From NCBI GenBank assembly GCA_947631135.1, contig CANRKE010000059.1:1-7301 (forward strand): a stretch of 7,301 nucleotides of DNA, written 5' to 3'. Below are positions 1-6,214 of the stretch, piece by piece; position 1 is the first letter of the stretch, and every line of letters starts with the position of its first letter. Made by a program: the position numbers and the translations under genes. The DNA is from an uncultured Bacilli bacterium. Lineage in GTDB: Bacteria; Bacillota_I; Bacilli_A; RF39; UBA660. The notes below the pieces were generated by a model, which had not been told where the DNA came from, searched no databases, and worked only from the letters and a program-made list of their open reading frames with translations.

Positions 1-189
1 TACATTAGTTTTCTTCTCTTTATAAGGTTTATCAATTCTTTCAGGATTTAATATAGTTATCTTCTTAGGACTAATATTTAACACCTCCTTTAAAAATCTT
101 CTTATAGGTCCTAGATCATTAGGATCACCAAATATACGTTTGAACATAAGGTCAAACTTCAAAGTAATATAAGTTTTTTCTTCAGTCAT
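1..189 (-). CDS. Rpn-family recombination-promoting nuclease / putative transposase (PDDEXK_2), N-terminal part
   Basis: This is an open frame of 63 codons that starts with ATG at 189 and runs off the window edge without a stop. The protein begins MTEEKTYITLKFDLMFKRIF, then GDPNDLGPIRRFLKEVL, and later has ITILNPE. That matches the usual opening of Rpn/PD-(D/E)XK transposase-like proteins: a [KD]-x-[VM]-F-K-x-[IL]-F-G block, a helix ending in FL..VL, and a V/I-x-ILNPE strand. The catalytic PD-(D/E)XK residues lie further on and are not visible. The family is known for DNA endonuclease activity, RecA-independent recombination and frequent multi-copy occurrence. The start is fixed by GAGGAGG at 199-205, nine bases before the ATG; an in-frame ATG at 198 lies too close to that site. 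It has its own promoter and stands after the sigE terminator, so it is a separate transcription unit. Whether the full gene is intact cannot be judged. Confidence 0.82.
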   Translation of the reverse strand, partial: MTEEKTYITLKFDLMFKRIFGDPNDLGPIRRFLKEVLNISPKKITILNPERIDKPYKEKKTNV

Positions 190-211
190 AAATCTCATCC
201 TCCTCTATATA

Positions 212-254
212 ATTAGGGCGAAAAAAAATATATATTAAAAAACTACTCCCTAAT
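212..254. repeat. 7-bp inverted repeat ATTAGGG/CCCTAAT in the Rpn gene leader
   Basis: Perfect arms lie at 212-218 (ATTAGGG) and 248-254 (CCCTAAT), 29 bases apart. The right arm overlaps the proposed -10 box of the Rpn gene and the left arm lies just before its ribosome-binding site. The G and C clusters stand out in an almost pure A/T stretch. It could be an operator or the base of a leader hairpin. No family assignment is possible. Confidence 0.45.
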
Positions 255-278
255 ATATTATTCTAAAAAAATTGTCAA
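250..278 (-). promoter_or_regulatory. Candidate sigma-A promoter of the Rpn-family gene
   Basis: On the minus strand a perfect -35 TTGACA lies at 278-273. It is followed after 17 bases by TATTAG at 255-250, or after 15 bases by TATATT at 257-252, as the -10. Transcription would start near 243 and give a leader of roughly 54 bases before the ATG at 189. The phased A-tracts at 287-316 sit just upstream, where an UP element would be. The -10 is imperfect, so the exact spacing is uncertain. Confidence 0.55.
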
Positions 279-286
279 AAGTATTT

Positions 287-316
287 AATTTTTTTCAATT
301 TTTTTCAATTTTTTTC
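287..316 (-). repeat. Three perfect tandem 10-bp A-tracts (GAAAAAAATT x3), probable UP element / bent DNA
   Basis: Copies lie at 287-296, 297-306 and 307-316, each reading GAAAAAAATT on the minus strand. The period is close to one helical turn, so the seven-A tracts are in phase, an arrangement known to bend DNA. The array ends eight bases before the -35 box of the Rpn gene promoter, which fits an upstream activating (UP-like) element. Simple slippage of a 10-bp unit is the plain alternative for its origin. Confidence 0.6.
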
Positions 317-337
317 TTATTTCTTGACAAACATACA

Positions 338-374
338 AAAAAATATCATAACTTTTAATATTATGATATTTTTT
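338..374 (-). terminator. Terminator after sigE, possibly bidirectional
   Basis: A perfect 14-bp inverted repeat has arms at 338-351 and 361-374 and a 9-base loop. The stem has a single G-C pair. On the minus strand it begins eight bases past the sigE stop and ends in a run of seven T. The opposite strand also has a T-run, so it could end transcription both ways. It marks the end of the spoIIGA-sigE unit; no sigG follows, unlike in Bacillus subtilis. Confidence 0.75.
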
Positions 375-382
375 ATAAAAAA

Positions 383-1075
383 TTAATTTTTTACTATTCC
401 CTTGAGTTTATTTATTACCTTTTTTTCAATTCTAGAAATATATGATTGACTAATGCCTAAATACTCTGCTACTTCTTTTTGAGTCATTTCTTTATTATTT
501 CCAAGTCCATATCTTAACATCATTATTTTTCTATCTCTTTCATTTAATTTAGCTAATTCCTCTTTTAATATTGCTCTATTTACTTTTTCATCTAATGGTT
601 TAGTTACAATATCAAAATCAGTACCTAAAACATCTTCTAGATGGAGTTCATTTCCTTCACTATCAAAGCTTAATGAGTCTTCAAAACTAATTTCACTTTT
701 CTTCCTTTTATTTTTCCTTAAATACATTAATATTTCATTATCTATACAACGAGATGCATAAGTTGCCAGTTTTATATTTTTGTCATGTTTATATGTGTCT
801 ATTCCTTTAATTAATCCTATACTACCAATACTAACTAAATCTTCTAAGTCAACATTAGTATTTTCATACTTTTTAGCTAAAAATACAACTAATCTTAGAT
901 TATGTTCTATTAATTTTTCTTTAGCAGAGGTATCACCATTTTCTTTTTTTATTATTAAATCCATCTCTTCTTCTTTTGATAGAGGTGGTGGTAATGCATC
1001 AGTACTACCTAAGAAAAATAAATCATTTTTTTTAATGAAAATTTTTTTAATAAGACTAATAATTTTGTTTAGCAC
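383..1075 (-). CDS. sigE: RNA polymerase sporulation sigma factor SigE (pro-sigma-E)
   Basis: This is the mother-cell-specific sigma factor of early sporulation, 230 residues against about 239 in B. subtilis. Residues 1-20 form a basic amphipathic pro-sequence that would hold the protein at the membrane. The conserved cleavage region follows: LFFLGSTDALPPPLS at 19-33 aligns with the YYIGGSEALPPPLS region of the B. subtilis protein, placing processing near F20-F21. Sigma region 2 spans about 49-133 (NLRLVV, DLVSIGSIGLIK, KLATYASRCIDNEI). Region 4 spans about 168-226, with a helix-turn-helix at 198-217 (QKEVAEYLGISQSYISRIEK). The start is GTG at 1075. Its Shine-Dalgarno GGAGGG (1083-1088) lies inside the last codons of spoIIGA, eight bases away, and the genes are three bases apart, so translation is probably coupled. 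The spoIIGA neighbour argues for SigE over the similar SigK. All core regions look intact. Confidence 0.96.
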   Translation of the reverse strand: MLNKIISLIKKIFIKKNDLFFLGSTDALPPPLSKEEEMDLIIKKENGDTSAKEKLIEHNLRLVVFLAKKYENTNVDLEDLVSIGSIGLIKGIDTYKHDKNIKLATYASRCIDNEILMYLRKNKRKKSEISFEDSLSFDSEGNELHLEDVLGTDFDIVTKPLDEKVNRAILKEELAKLNERDRKIMMLRYGLGNNKEMTQKEVAEYLGISQSYISRIEKKVINKLKGIVKN

Positions 1076-1078
1076 GTT

Positions 1079-1858
1079 TTATCCCTCCAATATACTTTCA
1101 TGCATTATTGCATCCACTCCATCAAGCATGATCTTTTCATTACTTATACCTAGAAGTAAATTATTTCTATATCCAACACCATGTATATATATTTTTTCAG
1201 GAACGATACATTTTAACATACTATGCATATTTATAGATGAATAAGGAACATATATTACTTTATCAAGATTTATATTCTTTTTATCAATTAATAATATTGG
1301 TCTATTCATATATGGATCAAATAATTTATTTCCTGTATCTAAAAATGAATTATATTTTAAAACTTTACCATTTTTTAAATATATATCTATCTTATAATAT
1401 TTAGAATATGTGTTTTTTAAATATAATGATTGCCTGATATAGAGTGTTAATATAATTGGTGATAATACAATAAGAAATATATAATTAATACTTAAGGATT
1501 TATGATAGAATACTATACCACTATTTTTATAACTAAATTCTATATTTAGATAATATAAGAATCCTCCTAAAATAATACTAGTAATATAAAGATATAACAT
1601 ATTTCTAGCAGTATATTTTATATCTTTATATCCAAAACTAACTAATAACATACATAAACTTATAACAAATTTTATAATAAAAAGAACTAATGAATTTATA
1701 TTGATAAATAATATTAATATACTTAATCCTCCAAGTAATGCACCTAAAACTAATTTATAAAATTTTACATTTCTTTTTAAAACAACTGATACAGTTGTTA
1801 AAAGTAATAAATCCATAAAAAAATTAAGTAATATTACTAAGTCTAAATATATCTTCAT
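1079..1858 (-). CDS. spoIIGA: Sporulation sigma-E processing peptidase SpoIIGA
   Basis: This is the membrane-embedded aspartic protease that removes the pro-sequence of SigE in the mother cell after septation, in response to the forespore signal protein SpoIIR. It has 259 residues (about 309 in B. subtilis), so it is a compact form. It opens MKIYLDLVILLNFFMDLLLL, nearly the family's standard opening. About five membrane segments fill residues 1-145. The cytoplasmic protease half carries the active-site D-T-G at 174-176 (SFLDTGNKLFDP), equivalent to D-S-G in B. subtilis. It ends with the family blocks LLLGISNEK and DAIMHESIL. The frame can be read upstream to a TTG at 1894, but the family N-terminus and GGTGAT at 1865-1870, six bases before ATG 1858, support the shorter form. 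Its target sigE follows directly. Confidence 0.93.
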   Translation of the reverse strand: MKIYLDLVILLNFFMDLLLLTTVSVVLKRNVKFYKLVLGALLGGLSILILFININSLVLFIIKFVISLCMLLVSFGYKDIKYTARNMLYLYITSIILGGFLYYLNIEFSYKNSGIVFYHKSLSINYIFLIVLSPIILTLYIRQSLYLKNTYSKYYKIDIYLKNGKVLKYNSFLDTGNKLFDPYMNRPILLIDKKNINLDKVIYVPYSSINMHSMLKCIVPEKIYIHGVGYRNNLLLGISNEKIMLDGVDAIMHESILEG

Positions 1859-1876
1859 AATATTATCACCAATTAT

Positions 1877-1909
1877 ATTATAAAAAATAGACAAGTAATA
1901 TTTTGTCTA
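1877..1909 (-). promoter_or_regulatory. Candidate spoIIGA promoter with unusually long spacer
   Basis: On the minus strand TAGACA (1909-1904, five of six matches to TTGACA) is followed after 21 bases by a perfect TATAAT (1882-1877). A second TATAAT overlaps it at 1877-1872. In B. subtilis the spoIIG promoter is known for a 22-bp spacer and dependence on phosphorylated Spo0A. Here TTGTCTAT, six of eight matches to the 0A box TTGTCRAA, lies over the -35 (plus strand, 1903-1910) and in the spacer (minus strand, 1894-1887). Against it: the repeated motif is simply the two arms of the terminator hairpin, TATAAT is common in such AT-rich DNA, and the start point near 1870 would fall on the ribosome-binding site. 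Confidence 0.33.
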
Positions 1910-1914
1910 TTTTT
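1883..1914 (-). terminator. Terminator of the 185-codon gene, overlapping its stop codon
   Basis: A perfect 12-bp inverted repeat has arms at 1883-1894 and 1903-1914 around an 8-base loop. On the minus strand it is followed by a T-run (1887-1882). The TAG stop of the upstream gene (1909-1907) lies within the first arm. It ends only 24 bases before the spoIIGA start, so spoIIGA needs either read-through or a promoter packed into the same bases. Confidence 0.75.
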
Positions 1915-2464
1915 GTTTTTTCATTCTATTTTTTAAAATTAATAATTTTTTTATTTCGTTTATTGAAACAGTATTATTAGATTTTCTAAATGGTAGATTT
2001 CTATAATATATATTATCACTATCTATCATTTTATCATTTTCTAAATCATACATGTTTCCATCTGTTAGTGAACAATATCCAAGTGATGTAAATTTCTTTT
2101 TATATAATTTATATTTAAATTCACTAATTTTATTTTCATGAAATATTTTAATATTTTCTATTTTCATTTTATTCGTAATTAAACAATTTTTTAAGTATTC
2201 ATAAGATATAGTTTCTTCAATATTTTCAAATGGATAATTAAAAATATATGCCTTTTTTTCATTATTAGATATCACAAGATTATTATCATCAATTTTTATT
2301 ATTGGATATAATTTATCACTTGCAATGTCGTAACATTTATCATCTACAACTATTCCTATTTTAGGATTAGTTATTGATACTATTGCTCTTTCATGATCAT
2401 CATATTTTACAATATTCATCTTACATATATTTTTAATTTCTATTTCATCATCATTACTAAACAT
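1907..2464 (-). CDS. Hypothetical protein, unrecognised
   Basis: I do not recognise this 185-residue protein. It is rich in Asn, Asp, Ile and Lys, has no signal peptide or membrane segment, and looks soluble. Short alternating hydrophobic stretches (AIVSITNPKIGIVV near 27-40, YPIIKIDDNNLVIS near 53-66) suggest a beta-rich N-terminal half. The C-terminus is strongly basic (KKLLILKNRMKKQK). Only two cysteines are present and they do not form a metal-binding pattern. The start at ATG 2464 has a strong GGGAGG (2470-2475) five bases upstream. Terminators lie on both sides, at 2481-2519 before it and 1883-1914 after it, so it looks like a single-gene unit. A TATAAT at 2486-2481 is the only promoter-like element seen and it lacks a -35. 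Its position before spoIIGA hints at, but does not show, a sporulation role. Confidence 0.8.
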   Translation of the reverse strand: MFSNDDEIEIKNICKMNIVKYDDHERAIVSITNPKIGIVVDDKCYDIASDKLYPIIKIDDNNLVISNNEKKAYIFNYPFENIEETISYEYLKNCLITNKMKIENIKIFHENKISEFKYKLYKKKFTSLGYCSLTDGNMYDLENDKMIDSDNIYYRNLPFRKSNNTVSINEIKKLLILKNRMKKQK

Positions 2465-2480
2465 ATAATCCTCCCAATTT

Positions 2481-2519
2481 ATTATAAAAAGGGAATATTG
2501 ATTTATCCCTTTTTATAAT
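2481..2519 (-). terminator. Terminator after the lysS-transporter unit
   Basis: A perfect 14-bp inverted repeat has arms 2481-2494 and 2506-2519 around an 11-base loop. The stem core is GGGA/TCCC flanked by A/T pairs, with five T in the descending arm on the minus strand. It begins within the TAA stop of the transporter gene. The symmetric T/A flanks would allow termination in either direction. It separates the transporter from the gene at 1907-2464. Confidence 0.85.
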
Positions 2520-4078
2520 TATATTAACATTAAAACAATTAATGTAACTAATATTAATATTAGTAATTCTAATAATAGTTTCCATATGTATTTTAGCCAA
2601 TCTTTATATGATATTTTAAAATAACATAATAGAACTATTAACAATGTTGATGTAGGTACAACGAATTGACATAAACCATAGAATGATTGGTATAAAAGCG
2701 CTAAAATAGGTGTTAACGCACTTTTTCCAATAACAGCATTAACTGTTGCTAATGAACCTTGTGCAACATACATCATATCTACATTGACTATTGATGATAG
2801 TATTGCAACTACTCCACTTGTAACTATGTTAAATGATTTACCAAAATAACTTATTATTGTTGTAAATACAGGTACATAGTAATTTAAAATAAATAATGTA
2901 TAAGCAAGTATTATTAAGAATGCTGGTTTTATAAATTTCTTTACACTATCACCAAATGACTTAGCTATATCTTTAAATTTAACTTTATATATTAATGCAA
3001 TAGTAAATGTAGCTAATACTAATGAAATTATAATATCAATATAATCCCAACTACCTAATGCATTTACTCCATATTGTGAGTAATATCCAACAGTCATTGA
3101 TCTACCTAATACATCCATTAAAACTGGTACTTCTAATACTTTATCATGGAAATCAGAGAATATATTTATTCCATATGCAACTGACCATGAGAAAGTAGAA
3201 ATTAATGTAAGTACTAATAGTATGCTCATGATAATGATCATTGGTAACTTATTTTTCTTTTTATTAGTTTTTTCTACTTCAGTATATAACATATCTTCGT
3301 TTTCTATTTTAACTTCTATACTCTTCTTAGAAGTAATTTTAGACATACGTTTTTTAGTATATACTATAAGTAGTGCAGTACCAAGTACTAATAGTACAAT
3401 CTTAGCTATTATATTTGATGTAACATCCAATGATAAAGTTGAATTGATTACATATGATATATAATATCCTAATGTTGATCCTATAATACCAACTATGATT
3501 GAACCTATTGTTGCTGATGCTGCAACGTATTTATCGTATCCCATTTTATATATTATTGATGCGATAAATGGTACAAACATAAATAATATTAATCCTATGT
3601 TTGTTACTGATGATAGTATTGCAAATAATGCTATCACAATTGAAACAAATAATACTGGTTTTTTCTTAGTTTTTTTAGCAATTCCTTCAACGATTGATTG
3701 ATATACTTCTGTATGATTTAATACTATATAAAACGCACCAACTGCTATTAGGAATAATCCATAAATTGAAAAACTACTAACAGAAGCTGTGAATATATTA
3801 AATACATTCCATATACCAATTCTTGTTGTAGTATCAGCAACTTCTATTTTATTTGTTGCTAAATTACCTGTTGGTATAAGCCAACTTAATACTACAAATA
3901 TAAATATTGCTATAAATATTTTTTTAAACAAACTGTGTTCTTTTGGTAATAAAACATTCATTGAATAGTAAACTGATACTATAGTAAATAATGCTTTAAA
4001 CCATTCTGGAACTGGCACTAACCATACTATTATATTTGCAATGATAGTTGCTAGTGCTAATAAAATTTTGTTTTTCAT
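2519..4078 (-). CDS. YfcC/DcuC-like membrane transporter (ion transporter superfamily), divergent
   Basis: This is a 519-residue polytopic membrane protein with about a dozen hydrophobic segments in two halves, joined by a charged loop at about 241-277 (KKRMSK...EKTNKKKNK). Family-like signals are LSWLIPTG at 64-71 (compare the L-x-Y-[IL]-[VI]-P-[AT]-G start of YfcC proteins), MGYDKYVAASATIG in the first half, and QFVVPTSTLLIVLL at 471-484 followed by KISYKDWLKYIWKLL. The last resembles the hairpin-loop and terminal helix of YfcC (IIPTSGVLMAVL...KIPYGKWLKW). The second-half VPSGSGQA signature of typical YfcC proteins is absent; AQGSLATVNAV occupies its place. The family includes suspected basic amino acid exchangers and dicarboxylate carriers; the substrate here is unknown. 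The start is ATG 4078, nine bases after GGAG at 4088-4091. An in-frame ATG at 4087 directly abuts that site and is rejected. The gene lies 16 bases after lysS, so the two are co-transcribed. Confidence 0.58.
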   Translation of the reverse strand: MKNKILLALATIIANIIVWLVPVPEWFKALFTIVSVYYSMNVLLPKEHSLFKKIFIAIFIFVVLSWLIPTGNLATNKIEVADTTTRIGIWNVFNIFTASVSSFSIYGLFLIAVGAFYIVLNHTEVYQSIVEGIAKKTKKKPVLFVSIVIALFAILSSVTNIGLILFMFVPFIASIIYKMGYDKYVAASATIGSIIVGIIGSTLGYYISYVINSTLSLDVTSNIIAKIVLLVLGTALLIVYTKKRMSKITSKKSIEVKIENEDMLYTEVEKTNKKKNKLPMIIIMSILLVLTLISTFSWSVAYGINIFSDFHDKVLEVPVLMDVLGRSMTVGYYSQYGVNALGSWDYIDIIISLVLATFTIALIYKVKFKDIAKSFGDSVKKFIKPAFLIILAYTLFILNYYVPVFTTIISYFGKSFNIVTSGVVAILSSIVNVDMMYVAQGSLATVNAVIGKSALTPILALLYQSFYGLCQFVVPTSTLLIVLLCYFKISYKDWLKYIWKLLLELLILILVTLIVLMLI

Positions 4079-4094
4079 AATTTTCATCTCCTTG

Positions 4095-5579
4095 TTAATT
4101 ATCTTTTTTTTGAGTTGGTCTCAATAATGGGAATAATATATTATCTTTAATATTAGGTACACCAGTTAATACCTGAATAACTCTATCGATTCCCATTCCC
4201 CATCCTGATATTGGGGGCATACCATATTCCATTGCCTCAATATAATCCATGTCCATAACCATAGCCTCATCATCACCTTCACTGTGAAGACGTGCTTGTT
4301 GTTCTAGTCTATTTAACTGTTCGTTAGGATCGACTAATTCTGAATATGCATTTACAATTTCTGCACCATTAATTACTAATTGGAATCTATCAGTAATTTT
4401 TTTATTGTCGTCATTCGCACGAGCAAGTGGTGATAATTCTATTGGATGATCCACTAGAAATACCGGCTCTATCATATATGGACGAGCAACTTTTTTATAT
4501 AAAAGGTCTACTAGGTTTCCAAAACCAAGTGTTCCAATATCAGAATCACTTTCTAAATTGATATTATCTTGTTTTATCTTTTCAAGTAATAATTCTTTTG
4601 TGTTGTATTTATCTATATCAATATTAGCATATTTCATTATTATATCTTTAAATGAAACAACATCCCATTTTTTAGAAAGATCAATAATGTTTTCTCCAAT
4701 TTTTATATTCAATGTACCAAACACTTTTTTAACTACTTCCTTAAGCATATTTTCTATTAATTTCATATTGTCTTTGTAGTTATAATATGCATGATAACAT
4801 TCTAACATTGTAAAATCTTGTAAATGCGTTGAATCCATACCTTCATTTCTGAAGCATCTTGCAAATTCAAACACTTTTGTAAATCCACCTATAACTGCAC
4901 GTTTTAAATAAGTTTCAGGTGCAATTCGTAAGTATACATCTATATCTAATGCATTATGATGAGATATAAATGGTTTTGCTATCGCTCCACTTGGTTTACT
5001 TATTAAAACAGGTGTTTCAATTTCTATATAATTATTATCTTCTAAATATCTTCTTATTTCTTTAATAAAATTATATTTTAATTTAAAATTATTTTTAGCT
5101 TCTTCATTTACTATAATATCTACAAATCTATTTCTATATATTAGTTCACTATCTGATAGTCCATGAAATTTATCAGGTAATGGTTTAAGAGCTTTTCCTA
5201 AAAACTCAAATGAATCTGCTCTTACTGTTTTTTCACCAGTGTGTGTTGTAAATATTGTACCACATACCCCAATAAAATCACCTAAATCAAAATTATCTTT
5301 AAAAAATTTATATTTTTCTTCTCCTACTATATCATATTTAATTGATATCTGTATCTTTCCTGTTATATCACTTATTGTAAGAAAACTTAATTTTCCCATC
5401 TTACGCATTAAAATTATTCTACCTGCAACCCTTACGTTTTCAGTATCATCATCTAATTTTGCTGCCTCACTAATTTCATAATTTACTTCATATCTTTCAG
5501 GATATGGATTGCAAAAAGCTCTTATATCCTCAAGTTTTTCTCTTCTTACTATTTCTTGTTCGCTAAAGTTTCTTTCCAC
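4095..5579 (-). CDS. lysS: Lysine--tRNA ligase, class II
   Basis: This cytoplasmic enzyme charges tRNA-Lys with lysine at the expense of ATP. At 494 residues it has the normal bacterial length. Residues 48-130 form the anticodon-binding OB-fold (VRVAGRI, GKIQISI, LGDFIGVCG), followed by LKPLPDKFHGL. The catalytic core contains class II motif 1 near 175-192, IAKPFISHHNALDIDVYLRIA at 200-220, motif 2 at 243-262 with FRNEG (R244), PIELSPLAR at 379-387, and motif 3 GWGMGIDR at 459-466 (R466). All ATP-contacting arginines expected are present. Motif 2 reads STHLQDFTMLE instead of the more usual RHNPEFTM, so this is a variant branch. The GTG start at 5579 shares its G with the TAG stop of the RDD gene, and AGAGGTGA (5587-5594) is seven bases upstream, which suggests translational coupling. 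There is no T-box leader. Confidence 0.97.
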   Translation of the reverse strand: MERNFSEQEIVRREKLEDIRAFCNPYPERYEVNYEISEAAKLDDDTENVRVAGRIILMRKMGKLSFLTISDITGKIQISIKYDIVGEEKYKFFKDNFDLGDFIGVCGTIFTTHTGEKTVRADSFEFLGKALKPLPDKFHGLSDSELIYRNRFVDIIVNEEAKNNFKLKYNFIKEIRRYLEDNNYIEIETPVLISKPSGAIAKPFISHHNALDIDVYLRIAPETYLKRAVIGGFTKVFEFARCFRNEGMDSTHLQDFTMLECYHAYYNYKDNMKLIENMLKEVVKKVFGTLNIKIGENIIDLSKKWDVVSFKDIIMKYANIDIDKYNTKELLLEKIKQDNINLESDSDIGTLGFGNLVDLLYKKVARPYMIEPVFLVDHPIELSPLARANDDNKKITDRFQLVINGAEIVNAYSELVDPNEQLNRLEQQARLHSEGDDEAMVMDMDYIEAMEYGMPPISGWGMGIDRVIQVLTGVPNIKDNILFPLLRPTQKKDN

Positions 5580-6196
5580 TATTGTTTCACCTCTACTACA
5601 CTTGTTTTAGTTATCACATCTTGTAAGGCTTTTTTATCTTTTCTAAAGCAACACATAAGTCCACTTACTATAAGTATTGCACTAAAGATAATTGATATCA
5701 CTTCAGATGCATATATATAATTTATATTTTTAGTTGTAAATAATAATACTAAATTAATTAATCCTGATAATATACTATTAACTATAAAACTTCTAAATAT
5801 TAAATCATTAATAGTTAATTCAGATGAATCTTTTGTAACTTTTATTTTCATAAGTTTCTTACCTAATGTTTGACCATTATTCTTATATTGAAATACTACA
5901 TAATATAAAACATATATTACGATTGCTATTATGCTACCAACAAATGATTCTCTTTCTATTTGATAAGATATTGGAGCAATTTCATCTAGATAGTTTTTAT
6001 AATCTTTATCTGTCATTTTAGAATCTTCACCAGTTAATTTTTCACTGTACTTTTCAACAATTTCATTTGATTGATTTAATAATTTATTATAATTGCTACT
6101 TTTAGGTATTAGCGCAATTACTAAATTGCATACTATTGCAACTATCATCATGTCTATAATATAAGCTGCAAAACGTTTTGAAAAATTTGCTTTCAT
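5579..6196 (-). CDS. RDD-family membrane protein
   Basis: This is a 205-residue integral membrane protein of the RDD family, whose members are small and mostly uncharacterised; a few have been linked to ion or proton exchange. The defining residues are visible: R8 and D15 in the first helix (KRFAAYIIDMMIV) and the conserved cytoplasmic motif NNGQTLGKKLMKIKV at 106-120. The C-terminal ALQDVITKTSVV at 190-201 corresponds to the usual L-H-D-x-x-x-x-T-x-V-V, with Gln where His is common. Membrane segments are near 13-30, 86-104, 135-153 and 160-183. A charged segment at about 32-82 between the first two is longer than in minimal members. ATG 6196 is preceded by GGTGAT (6201-6206). It is first in the unit with lysS and the transporter, and its stop overlaps the lysS start by one base. 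Confidence 0.85.
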   Translation of the reverse strand: MKANFSKRFAAYIIDMMIVAIVCNLVIALIPKSSNYNKLLNQSNEIVEKYSEKLTGEDSKMTDKDYKNYLDEIAPISYQIERESFVGSIIAIVIYVLYYVVFQYKNNGQTLGKKLMKIKVTKDSSELTINDLIFRSFIVNSILSGLINLVLLFTTKNINYIYASEVISIIFSAILIVSGLMCCFRKDKKALQDVITKTSVVEVKQ

Positions 6197-6214
6197 TTAT
6201 ATCACCACTTCCAT

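Noticed and set aside
780..1244. Plus-strand open frame of 154 codons
   Set aside because: It lies antisense across the spoIIGA-sigE junction, both firmly identified. Its composition (Ser, Phe, Ile rich) is what the reverse of AT-rich coding DNA gives, and no ribosome-binding site supports it.
1859..1894. Longer SpoIIGA starting at TTG 1894
   Set aside because: It adds 12 residues before the family's standard MKIYLD opening, starts inside the terminator stem, and lacks a ribosome-binding site; GGTGAT before ATG 1858 fits better.
3222..3701. Two plus-strand open frames of 80 and 68 codons
   Set aside because: Both are antisense to the transporter gene, hydrophobic as the complement of membrane-protein codons, and without recognisable domains or start signals.
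4079..4087. Transporter start at ATG 4087
   Set aside because: The only Shine-Dalgarno, AAGGAG, directly touches this ATG with no spacing, while ATG 4078 has nine bases.
4558..5481. Plus-strand open frames at 4558-4779 and 5239-5481
   Set aside because: Both are complements of lysS coding sequence, which is intact and conserved throughout.
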